A DNA stretch of 64,000 nucleotides from Flavobacteriales bacterium (lineage in GTDB: Bacteria > Bacteroidota > Bacteroidia > CAIKAF01): positions 234,058 through 298,057 of the forward strand of contig JANWKT010000001.1 in assembly GCA_025451235.1 (NCBI GenBank), in the 5' to 3' direction. A program made the position numbers and the translations under genes. Every line of letters starts with the position of its first letter. Position 1 is the first letter of the stretch. Shown in pieces: positions 44,480-52,352 of this stretch. The notes beneath the pieces were generated by a model. It had not been told where the DNA came from. It did no database searches and worked only from the letters and a program-made list of their open reading frames with translations.

Positions 44480-44540
44480 GGTATAAAACGTATTAAACGG
44501 TAGGAAAGAATAGAACTGGAAGCTGGAAATTTGTAAAAAA
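44480..44540 (+). promoter_or_regulatory. GGTAG-type promoter of the 44592 operon
   Basis: GGTA at 44480 and ATTAAACGGTAG (44492-44503) have half-sites 19 bp apart; TTTG (44530) starts 31 bp after GGTAG. GGAAATTTGTAAAAAA (44525-44540) is identical to the 39646 promoter. It is followed by a longer leader of about 50 nt. Confidence 0.6.
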
Positions 44541-44591
44541 CGGGGAAGCTGAAAACCGGTAAAGAGAGTAAGTAAAATGAATCATACTACC

Positions 44592-45734
44592 ATGAAAAAA
44601 ATATTGTTATTGTTATCCACCGGCTGTTTAAGCTTGTTTGCTCAATTTACGGGGACAAGCCCTGGAGGTTCTACCTCCCAATTCTGTTCAGGAAATGTTG
44701 GGGTTGGAAATCATCTTATTATGTATACTACTCATGGGGTAATTAACTGGGGCGGCGGTGGGTCAGGAGATTTATATTTCAGAAGATTAACCACCATGGG
44801 TCAATATAGTTCTGGATACAATACACTGATGACCATCCAAGCCAGCGGCAATCTAGGGATAGGAACTACTAGTCCCAATGCAAAACTACATGTTGCGGGA
44901 AATGGTTTATTTTCCACAAGCACCTCCCCCACCAGCGCAGCCTATATTAGGAGTAATACCGCTTTTTCAAGCAGCACCACCCCGGATTATACATGGTATG
45001 GGAGTGATCAAACCGGTATCTACCATCCGGCCAATAATACCATTGCATTTTCAACCGCAGGTTCAGAAAAAATGACCATTACCAATGATAATAATGTAGT
45101 TTTTGGAACCACACCTAACATATTCAACGCAGCTATTGGTCAAACTCCTAATACGGACTATGGCAATATGTATCTTGGGTTTAATATAATACGTAATCCT
45201 TCTTCTAATACGTGGTCCAGGCAAACGAACGGAGGAGCCAATGGAAGTTCCATTATTTGGGGAAGCTTAAATGGTCAGCTTTCATTTTCCTGTCCCCCGG
45301 ATTATAATGGGTCACAGCCATTATCGATAAGTGATGGACAGGTTGTTGGTTATAGAGTGGCAAGAATGAGGTTTAATTTGACATACGGCCCACAAATGAT
45401 GATTGGATCAAATATGCCTGGAGGTCATCCGGATTTTATGTTAAGCGTAGATGGAAAAATTGTTTCAAAATCTCTTTATATAACACAAAATGATTGGGCT
45501 GACTATGTTTTTGATGATCATTATCAGTTGATGTCTCTGGATTCTTTGGAAAGTTATATAAAAACAAATAACCATCTTCCTAATGTACCTACAACAGAAG
45601 AAATTATTGCCAATGGCAACAATGCAGGCGAAACAGATAGAATCTTGCTTGAAAAAGTAGAAGAATTAACACTTTATATCATTAATCAAAACAGAAGAAT
45701 AGAAGAGTTGGAAAAAATCATTCAAAGTAAATAA
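44592..45734 (+). CDS. secreted tail-fibre-like protein with C-terminal coiled coil
   Basis: A 380-aa exported protein; ATG 44592 (MKKILLLLS) gives the signal peptide. The middle has the phage-tail-like LGIGTTSPNAKLHVAG motif, followed by a beta-rich stretch. The C-terminal ~90 residues read DWADYVFDDHYQLMSLDSLE and NNHLPNVPTTEEI, then a leucine-rich coiled coil (LLEKVEELTLYIINQN). This Bacteroidota family resembles tail-fibre/peptidase S74 neighbours but has no S74 Ser-Lys site here. No T9SS sorting domain is present, unlike its operon partner. Probably a trimeric extracellular fibre; secretion beyond the periplasm is uncertain. 7 bp before the GH16 gene. Confidence 0.72.
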   Translation: MKKILLLLSTGCLSLFAQFTGTSPGGSTSQFCSGNVGVGNHLIMYTTHGVINWGGGGSGDLYFRRLTTMGQYSSGYNTLMTIQASGNLGIGTTSPNAKLHVAGNGLFSTSTSPTSAAYIRSNTAFSSSTTPDYTWYGSDQTGIYHPANNTIAFSTAGSEKMTITNDNNVVFGTTPNIFNAAIGQTPNTDYGNMYLGFNIIRNPSSNTWSRQTNGGANGSSIIWGSLNGQLSFSCPPDYNGSQPLSISDGQVVGYRVARMRFNLTYGPQMMIGSNMPGGHPDFMLSVDGKIVSKSLYITQNDWADYVFDDHYQLMSLDSLESYIKTNNHLPNVPTTEEIIANGNNAGETDRILLEKVEELTLYIINQNRRIEELEKIIQSK

Positions 45735-45741
45735 ATACTGT

Positions 45742-47289
45742 ATGAAATATTTTATAATGAGTCGAATGAAACATACAATATTCATAATTTGTTTATTGAT
45801 TCAAACCACGAATTCATTTGGTCAGGGTTGTAATGACCCAGCATATGCGTTGACATCTCCCGGGTGCCCTAGCGATGGTAAGCAACTCGTACTTGTATTC
45901 GAGGATAATTTCGATAACCAAGAACTCTTTGAGTATAACTGGATGAAGCATGCAGCAAATTCATACACTAAAGATGACCAGTGGCTTGACCCCAACCAGG
46001 CTTTTATTTCGGGAGGCACTTTGAAATTATATGCAAACAATATACCTGGTTATCATGAGCCAGCACCCAATGCTCCACCTGTATATTATAATTATACTGG
46101 AAGCCAAATTTATTCGAGAAGATCATTTGGAATCGGTGCATTTGAGATCAAATGCAAAATACCGCATATAAATAGAGGCTTTCCAGCGTTCTGGCTATTT
46201 CACTATGATCTCGAAAATCCATGTTGGCAGGAAATAGATGTTTTTGAGTTTTTACGTGGAGCTGTTAATGGAAATGGACAACCTAGTATCGAGGATGCTA
46301 GCTCAAAGGTAAAAACTACCTGGCACAAGGAGGAGTATTGCGATACCGATTTCGAACATCCTCAGGAAGCCGAGTCTTTTGGGCCTCTTTTCTCAGAAGA
46401 TTATTCAGATGGGGACTGGCATACTTTTAAAGTAGAATGGAACGGAAGTCAAATAATTACTTACGTTAATGACCATGCACGTAATAAGCTTTATCGGTAT
46501 TACCATCGGCTACCTTTTGGATGCAGGGGTACTGGTATTTCTTGCGAAGAACTAGGGGATTATAATGATGATGCAGTGGGACCAATTGTTTTTCCAGAGA
46601 GTTCAAATCCAATGCATATTTTGGTAGATATGATCATACAGGAAAGCAATAATCCTACATTATCTGATAATTATCCATTATTATTGGAAGTGGAATATAT
46701 TAAAGCTTGGCAGTTTGCCGACTGTAATGAAACTATCCAAATTTGTGGTAATATTCCGCAGGATTATCCAAGTATAAAAGTTGCAGGAAATATTACAGCC
46801 GGTGGAAATTGTAATGTAGTTGTAAATTTTAATGCAGACGCCTATCATGACTATAATTTTTCAGTTACAGAATTGCTTGCAACAGATGAAATAGCTCTTT
46901 TGTCCGGATTTGAAGCACATGGATCCGAAATGACAGCCCGAATTGTTGATTGTCAAGGAGATGTCGTTATAAGATCATCAAATAATGATATTCCAGACAA
47001 TTTACAAAATCCTGGCTCAAATACTCAGAACCTAATTACGGGTAAAAAAATAATACTTTATCCAAACCCTAACAGTGGAGAATTCTTTATTGAGTTAAAT
47101 TCATCTACCGAGACCATGGCTAATTTATATGTAGTCGACATTTCAGGAAGAGTTTTGTATACCCAATCTATTTCCCTCCAGGAAGGTCTTACTCAAATTC
47201 AAATGTCAAGACCTGAATTACCCGCCGGAATCTATTTCATCAAAGTAGATGGATTTGATGAGCCCGTAAAAATCATTATCACAAAATAA
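45742..47289 (+). CDS. GH16 family glycoside hydrolase, T9SS-exported
   Basis: A 515-aa secreted beta-glucanase/galactanase-like enzyme. The signal peptide is at the N-terminus (several ATG codons: 45742, 45757, 45766). The GH16 fold (about 45-330) shows the catalytic motif Glu164-Ile-Asp166-Val-Phe-Glu169, in the order nucleophile, helper, acid/base, with the preceding GAFEIKCKIP and FPAFWLFHYD strands and DGDWHTFKVEWNGSQI. The C-terminal ~75 residues are a type A sorting domain almost matching that of the 37172 gene. Substrate (laminarin, agar, carrageenan, lichenan) cannot be told. Co-transcribed with the tail-fibre-like gene 7 bp upstream. Confidence 0.88.
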   Translation: MKYFIMSRMKHTIFIICLLIQTTNSFGQGCNDPAYALTSPGCPSDGKQLVLVFEDNFDNQELFEYNWMKHAANSYTKDDQWLDPNQAFISGGTLKLYANNIPGYHEPAPNAPPVYYNYTGSQIYSRRSFGIGAFEIKCKIPHINRGFPAFWLFHYDLENPCWQEIDVFEFLRGAVNGNGQPSIEDASSKVKTTWHKEEYCDTDFEHPQEAESFGPLFSEDYSDGDWHTFKVEWNGSQIITYVNDHARNKLYRYYHRLPFGCRGTGISCEELGDYNDDAVGPIVFPESSNPMHILVDMIIQESNNPTLSDNYPLLLEVEYIKAWQFADCNETIQICGNIPQDYPSIKVAGNITAGGNCNVVVNFNADAYHDYNFSVTELLATDEIALLSGFEAHGSEMTARIVDCQGDVVIRSSNNDIPDNLQNPGSNTQNLITGKKIILYPNPNSGEFFIELNSSTETMANLYVVDISGRVLYTQSISLQEGLTQIQMSRPELPAGIYFIKVDGFDEPVKIIITK

Positions 47290-47306
47290 CCAAATCAACT
47301 CCAACG

Positions 47307-47335
47307 AAAAAGCCCCTCCATGGAGGGGCTTTTTT
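47307..47335. terminator. bidirectional terminator
   Basis: AAAAAGCCCCTC, loop CATG, GAGGGGCTTTTTT: perfect stem with T-runs both ways, between convergent genes. Confidence 0.9.
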
Positions 47336-47360
47336 ATGTTCATAAGAGTTAGGTGAGTTT

Positions 47361-47669
47361 TTAGTCACAAACAACCACCGTTTTTCCTTCGCTGGATGAA
47401 GTAACCTCATAAATCAGGGTGCTGCGGCTTTCATCATAGATCTTTTGTCCTGGATCCAATGCCATAGGTTTGGTAGATCCATCCTCAATGGTATAAGTAC
47501 TACCTCCGCCTGATTGGGTTACATAGATCTTTACATCACTTGAGCATTTGTTCTGAACATATACTTTCAATGAATCCGGATTTGAATCTGCTTTTTTGAA
47601 ACTTGAAAATACACCGGCTGTAATTACTCCGGCCATCAATACTAAGGTTACACTAATGATTTTTTTCAT
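47361..47669 (-). CDS. small secreted two-cysteine protein, paralogue 3
   Basis: A 102-aa protein of the same family as 32175 and 32519: hydrophobic signal (MKKIISVTLVLMAGVITAG), then LKVYVQNKCSSDVKIYVTQS and the C-terminal SSEGKTVVVC. Both cysteines are conserved. It stands alone 15 kb from the other two, but its minus-strand leader (AATATTCATTTAAATCTAAA) is the same as that of paralogue 2. It converges on the GH16 gene. Function unknown. Confidence 0.75.
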   Translation of the reverse strand: MKKIISVTLVLMAGVITAGVFSSFKKADSNPDSLKVYVQNKCSSDVKIYVTQSGGGSTYTIEDGSTKPMALDPGQKIYDESRSTLIYEVTSSSEGKTVVVCD

Positions 47670-47857
47670 GGTCTTTTAGATTTAAATGAATATTCGTTTT
47701 TAAAATTGTTGGCACTTGCTATCTATTCATAAAAATAAGGGCATACTCAACCCAAACCAAGGCTTGTGAAATTTACTTATCGGGTGGTGAAAAATAAAGA
47801 GGTGAAAAGGGCCAAATATGGGATAACCTACGATAAAATATCCTATGTATGTGTAAT

Positions 47858-48739
47858 TTACCCCTTCAATGCCTCAGCACCAGCCGAGATCTCCAAAATC
47901 TCATTGGTAATGGCTGCCTGGCGGGCTTTATTATAGGAAAGTTTTAATGCCTTAATTAACTCCCCTGCATTATCGGTTGCCTTATGCATCGCGGTCATAC
48001 GAGCACCATGTTCTGATGCATTTGAATCCAATACCACTTTAAAGAACTGGGTCTTTAAGGAAAGGGGAATTAAATTTGCAACAATCTCTTCTTTCGAAGG
48101 TTCGAAAATATAGTCTGGAGTATTTTTATTAGCACCTTCAGTAACCGGTGGTGGCAACACAGGTAAATATTGTTCCTCGATTACAAGTTGTGTTCCAGCG
48201 GATTTAAACTGGTTGTATACAAATTCTACCTTATCCACTTTTCCTTCAGCAAAAAGTTCCATTACTTTTTCAGCCACCGGAATTACATTCTCAAATGAAA
48301 TGGCATTAAAAATTTCGTCATGAGAGCTGATCAGGTTCACATTTCTTTTTGAAAAAAACTGGGTAGCTTTTTTTCCAACAGTCATTACATGAACATTCCC
48401 TGTTTCCAGCAAATGCTTATAGGTATTTTCGATGGCCCAATTGGCTCTTTTAATTACGTTGGCATTAAAGGCACCACAGAGTCCGCGATTTGAAGTAACT
48501 ACAATAAACAAAACATTTTTTACTTCTCTTTGTTTTGAATAAACCCCTTCGCCTGATTCCATCGATTGGCTCAGGTTTTGTAAGATCTCGGTCAACTTGT
48601 TTGAATAAGGACGCATTTTAACAATGGCATCCTGCGCTTTTTTCAACTTAGCAGCCGATACCAGTTTCATCGCACTGGTGATCTGCCGGGTTGAATTAAC
48701 CGATGTGATCCTGATCCTTACTTCTTTTAAATTGGCCAT
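47858..48739 (-). CDS. atpG: F1Fo ATP synthase gamma subunit
   Basis: Central rotor shaft of the F1 sector. The 293-aa protein has the N-terminal ANLKEVRIRITSVNSTRQITSAMKLVSAAKLKKAQ helix and the C-terminal MTAMHKATDNAGELIKALKLSYNKARQAAITNEILEI helix, both diagnostic. Last gene of the atpBEFHAG cluster; atpD and atpC are not present and must lie elsewhere, as is common in Bacteroidota. The 188-bp gap downstream has no recognisable terminator. Confidence 0.96.
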   Translation of the reverse strand: MANLKEVRIRITSVNSTRQITSAMKLVSAAKLKKAQDAIVKMRPYSNKLTEILQNLSQSMESGEGVYSKQREVKNVLFIVVTSNRGLCGAFNANVIKRANWAIENTYKHLLETGNVHVMTVGKKATQFFSKRNVNLISSHDEIFNAISFENVIPVAEKVMELFAEGKVDKVEFVYNQFKSAGTQLVIEEQYLPVLPPPVTEGANKNTPDYIFEPSKEEIVANLIPLSLKTQFFKVVLDSNASEHGARMTAMHKATDNAGELIKALKLSYNKARQAAITNEILEISAGAEALKG

Positions 48740-48765
48740 AGCCTTTTTTTAATACTTTATATTCT

Positions 48766-50340
48766 TTAATACTTCCCTGCTACATCGTTCGCTACTTGCG
48801 TCAATGCTTTTTCCACATCTTCGTTATACTGACCTTTACGCAATGCATCTAATGTTTCAGGATGTGTTGCTTCTAACACCGTTACAAAATCAATTTCAAA
48901 TTCTTTCACCTTATTTACAGGAACTTTTCTCAATAAATTTTTTGTTCCAGCATAAATAATAGCAATTTGTTTTTCAACCGTCATTGGAGAAAACTGTGGT
49001 TGTTTCAAAATTTCCACGTTACGGGCTCCTTTATCCAATACCGATTTGGTAGAAGCATCCAGGTCTGATCCGAATTTGGAGAAAGCTTCCAACTCCCTGT
49101 ACTGTGCCTGATCCAATTTTAATGTACCAGCCACTTTTTTCATCGATTTGATCTGTGCATTTCCTCCTACCCTTGATACTGAAATCCCCACGTTGATTGC
49201 TGGACGAACACCCGCATTGAATAAATTCGACTCTAGGAAGATCTGACCATCGGTAATAGAAATAACGTTGGTTGGAATATATGCAGAAACGTCACCCGCT
49301 TGTGTTTCAATAATGGGTAAGGCAGTTAATGACCCCCCCCCTTTTACTTTACCTTTCAATGATTCTGGTAAATCGTTCATTTGTGCTGCAATCGCATCAT
49401 TGGCGATTAATTTTGCAGCTCTTTCCAGCAAACGGCTATGCAGGTAAAATACATCGCCCGGATAAGCTTCACGTCCTGGAGGACGACGCAACAATAAAGA
49501 CACCTCACGGTATGCTACCGCCTGTTTTGATAAATCATCATAAATGATCAATGCCGGACGACCGGTATCACGGAAGAATTCACCAATAGCAGCTCCGGCA
49601 AAAGGTGCATAGAACTGCATAGGTGCTGGATCTGCAGCTGATGCAGAAACGATCACCGTATATGGCATCGCGCCGTATTTTTCCAATGTATTCGCAATCG
49701 AAGCTACCGTAGAAGATTTCTGGCCGATGGCTACATATATACAAAATACAGGTTCTCCCCTGTCGTAAAATTCTTTTTGATTGATAATGGTATCTATCGC
49801 CACGGCAGTTTTACCTGTTTGGCGGTCACCAATGATCAGCTCCCTTTGTCCACGACCAATAGGGATCATGGCATCGATCGCTTTGATACCAGTTTGTAAA
49901 GGTTCATTTACCGGCTGGCGGAAAATTACACCCGGAGCTTTTCTTTCCAAAGGCATTTCCAGCAATTCACCTTTCAATGGACCTTTACCATCAATGGGTT
50001 CGCCCAAGGTATCAATTACACGGCCACACATTCCATCGCCTACTTTAATAGAAGCAATTTTACGTGTACGGCGAACAGTATCTCCTTCTTTAATTCCTTT
50101 GGCCTCTCCCAGTAATACGGCTCCTACATGGTCCTCTTCCAGGTTCAATACAATGGCTCGTAAACCATTGTGGAATTCGATCAGCTCTCCTGATTCCACG
50201 TTGTTCAATCCGAAGATACGGGCTACTCCATCACCTATTTGTAATACAGTACCTACTTCTTCCAGTTCAGCATGAGATTTAAACCCTGAAAGTTGTTCTC
50301 TTAAAATTGCTGTTACTTCTGTTGCCTTAATTTCTGCCAT
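48766..50340 (-). CDS. atpA: F1Fo ATP synthase alpha subunit
   Basis: Non-catalytic nucleotide-binding subunit of F1. 524 aa, usual length. Walker [12 protein letters not shown] (about 170-180), the [17 protein letters not shown] segment and the alpha/beta signature [14 protein letters not shown] are intact. It is 26 bp upstream of atpG. Unusually, the gene before it on the transcript is not atpH but a 157-aa secreted protein gene 6 bp away. Confidence 0.97.
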   Translation of the reverse strand: MAEIKATEVTAILREQLSGFKSHAELEEVGTVLQIGDGVARIFGLNNVESGELIEFHNGLRAIVLNLEEDHVGAVLLGEAKGIKEGDTVRRTRKIASIKVGDGMCGRVIDTLGEPIDGKGPLKGELLEMPLERKAPGVIFRQPVNEPLQTGIKAIDAMIPIGRGQRELIIGDRQTGKTAVAIDTIINQKEFYDRGEPVFCIYVAIGQKSSTVASIANTLEKYGAMPYTVIVSASAADPAPMQFYAPFAGAAIGEFFRDTGRPALIIYDDLSKQAVAYREVSLLLRRPPGREAYPGDVFYLHSRLLERAAKLIANDAIAAQMNDLPESLKGKVKGGGSLTALPIIETQAGDVSAYIPTNVISITDGQIFLESNLFNAGVRPAINVGISVSRVGGNAQIKSMKKVAGTLKLDQAQYRELEAFSKFGSDLDASTKSVLDKGARNVEILKQPQFSPMTVEKQIAIIYAGTKNLLRKVPVNKVKEFEIDFVTVLEATHPETLDALRKGQYNEDVEKALTQVANDVAGKY

Positions 50341-50346
50341 AACTAA

Positions 50347-50820
50347 TTATCTAATAATGATTGTTTGGTTATTCCTGTTTGTATAAGGAGAACCTTTTAT
50401 TGAAATAAATTTATTGATATTATCTTCACTCACTACTCCATTCAAAAGGATTCCATAATTGAGCAGGTCTTTCGATATGTCTTTTTTACTTCCAAATCCA
50501 CCTGACCTATAATCACATTTGGCATTGGTCTTTAAATAGGTGAACTCATAATACGAATCCATTCCATCCGGGTTGGCTTTGGTAGGGCCTTCAACAGAAG
50601 GAGCCTTGCGCAATACAAAGGTGATAATGGTTTCGGAAGTATTTACATCTTTAATATATACTTCAGACATCAACATTTTATCGGTAATGATAAATTGCTT
50701 GGCACCCAGGTAATATACCACATCATCCTCAATCTTAATATCCTTTAGTTTAATATCCGACTGACCCACGACCGTTAGCATCGGGGTGAGCAAGAGGAAT
50801 AAAAAGAATAGTTTCTTCAT
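50347..50820 (-). CDS. secreted hypothetical protein inserted between atpH and atpA
   Basis: A 157-aa protein with a clear signal peptide (MKKLFFLFLLLTPMLTVVG-Q) and a soluble, beta-rich domain (IKIEDDVVYYLGAKQFIITD, SETIITFVLRKAP), no membrane segment and no lipobox. Family not recognised. It sits 9 bp after atpH and 6 bp before atpA, in the same direction, so it must be on the ATP synthase transcript. An exported protein is unexpected there. It could be a chance insertion, or a periplasmic partner expressed in step with ATP synthase. The long frame and signal peptide support a real gene. Confidence 0.75.
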   Translation of the reverse strand: MKKLFFLFLLLTPMLTVVGQSDIKLKDIKIEDDVVYYLGAKQFIITDKMLMSEVYIKDVNTSETIITFVLRKAPSVEGPTKANPDGMDSYYEFTYLKTNAKCDYRSGGFGSKKDISKDLLNYGILLNGVVSEDNINKFISIKGSPYTNRNNQTIIIR

Positions 50821-50829
50821 GGGTAGGTT

Positions 50830-51402
50830 TTAAAATTCTTTTACGTAAAAGTTTTGACTAAACGCCATTTTAAATTCATTGATCTTTCTGCTGAAGCTGG
50901 CGTCCACTTGCTTGTCACCCACATTAATAATAATACCTCCGATCAGGTTTTTATCAATCCTTTCTTCAATTTCAATAGAAGTGGCATTGATAAATTCCTT
51001 GTTGTTTTTAATGATCTTGGTTACTTCGGCCCTTATTTTATCATTCATAGGGGCTGCTGTAACCACTTTTGCGGTAACCACTCCCTTGAAAGACTTATAT
51101 GAATCGTTGTAAGCATCTGCAATTTCTCCTATATACATTTCTCTTCTGGCATCACATAGCTTCTCCAAAAACAATAGGGTAAGTTTCGAGATCTTTCCAC
51201 CAAAAGCTTTTTCAATCGCTGCTTTTTTAGTATGAACATTGATTACTGGGCTCTTTAAAAAACTTCTCAGTTCGGGACTTTCATCGAATGCTTTTTTTAT
51301 CCCAGACAGGTCAGCCTGTACTTCCTCCAACAGACCTTTCTCCTTTGCAAGTGAAAGTATCGAATGTGCATACCTGGACGCTAAAACTGTATAACCTGCC
51401 AT
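50830..51402 (-). CDS. atpH: F1Fo ATP synthase delta subunit
   Basis: Peripheral-stalk protein linking F1 to subunit b. 190 aa from ATG 51402 (MAGYTVLASRYAHSILSLAKEKG); a TTG five codons upstream is less likely. The C-terminal half has VVTAAPMND, IEERIDKNLIGGIIINVGDKQVDASFSRKI. Next gene on the transcript is the inserted secreted-protein gene. Confidence 0.92.
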   Translation of the reverse strand: MAGYTVLASRYAHSILSLAKEKGLLEEVQADLSGIKKAFDESPELRSFLKSPVINVHTKKAAIEKAFGGKISKLTLLFLEKLCDARREMYIGEIADAYNDSYKSFKGVVTAKVVTAAPMNDKIRAEVTKIIKNNKEFINATSIEIEERIDKNLIGGIIINVGDKQVDASFSRKINEFKMAFSQNFYVKEF

Positions 51403-51412
51403 ATGTTTTATA

Positions 51413-51461
51413 TTCAAGATTCAAAATTGTCAGTCAATTTTGAATCTCTAATTTTGAATTT
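51413..51461. repeat. heptad-repeat hairpin between atpF and atpH
   Basis: 7-nt units TTCAAGA, TTCAAAA, TTGTCAG, TCAATTT, TGAATCT, CTAATTT, TGAATTT run without a gap. GATTCAAAATTG (51418-51429) and CAATTTTGAATC (51435-51446) form a perfect 12-bp stem with a 5-nt loop. Confidence 0.7.
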
Positions 51462-51956
51462 CTAATTTAATGTTACTTCTTTTAAAATATTTTCCATTAC
51501 CTCGGTCTGTTTCGCACTGTCACCCATTTTTTCTTTCAATATCTTTTCTGCGATCTCAACCGATAGTAAAGCCACCTGGTTACGTAATTCAGTAACCGCT
51601 TTCATTTTTTCGTTATTAATATTTTCACGTGCAGCTATGGTTAACCTGTTGGCCTCTTCCTGTGCTGCAGTTTTAGCTTCGTTGATGATTTTTTCTTTGG
51701 CTTCACGGGCCTCTTTTAAAATAATATCCCTTTGCTTTTTGGTTTCCGCCATAATGGCTTCATTTTCCGATTTCAGGGTAGCCAATTTTTTTTCTGCTTC
51801 CTTGGCAGAGTTCAAGGCTTCGGTAATAGAATCCTCTCTCTTTTTTACAGAATTCAGGATAGGTTTCCATGCATACTTTCTTAAAATAAGAAGTAAAACG
51901 AAGAAGGAAATCAGCATCCAAAAAACTAGACCAAAACTGGGATTTAATAATTCCAT
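51462..51956 (-). CDS. atpF: F1Fo ATP synthase subunit b
   Basis: Peripheral-stalk subunit with one N-terminal membrane segment (about 8-26, FGLVFWMLISFFVLLLIL) and a long charged coiled coil (about 35-150). 164 aa, standard length. It is flanked on both sides by heptad-repeat gaps (51413-51461 and 51972-52020). Confidence 0.94.
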   Translation of the reverse strand: MELLNPSFGLVFWMLISFFVLLLILRKYAWKPILNSVKKREDSITEALNSAKEAEKKLATLKSENEAIMAETKKQRDIILKEAREAKEKIINEAKTAAQEEANRLTIAARENINNEKMKAVTELRNQVALLSVEIAEKILKEKMGDSAKQTEVMENILKEVTLN

Positions 51957-51971
51957 ACTTTATATTTTTAA

Positions 51972-52020
51972 TTCAAAGTTTAATATTCAAAATTCAATAT
52001 TGAACTTTAAATATTGAATT
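51972..52020. repeat. heptad-repeat region between atpE and atpF
   Basis: Seven 7-nt units: TTCAAAG, TTTAATA, TTCAAAA, TTCAATA, TTGAACT, TTAAATA, TTGAATT. It contains the perfect palindrome TTCAATATTGAA (51993-52004). Same design as 25384 and 51413. Confidence 0.65.
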
Positions 52021-52031
52021 TCTAACTAATT

Positions 52032-52071
52032 AAAGCCCCTTACCAACCAACCGTTGACTGAAGGGGCTTTT
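52032..52071 (-). terminator. stem-loop just after atpE, probable attenuator
   Basis: AAAGCCCCTT and AAGGGGCTTT form a perfect 10-bp stem with a 20-nt loop, 6 bp beyond the atpE stop. On the minus strand it is followed by TTTAATTAG, a weak U-run. It could reduce read-through or protect the 3' end of an atpBE message. Confidence 0.6.
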
Positions 52072-52077
52072 GATTTC

Positions 52078-52344
<267 letters not shown>

Positions 52345-52352
52345 TTACAAGT

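Noticed and set aside
49781..50275. 164-aa plus-strand frame opposite atpA
   Set aside because: Antisense shadow of the conserved ATP synthase alpha gene.
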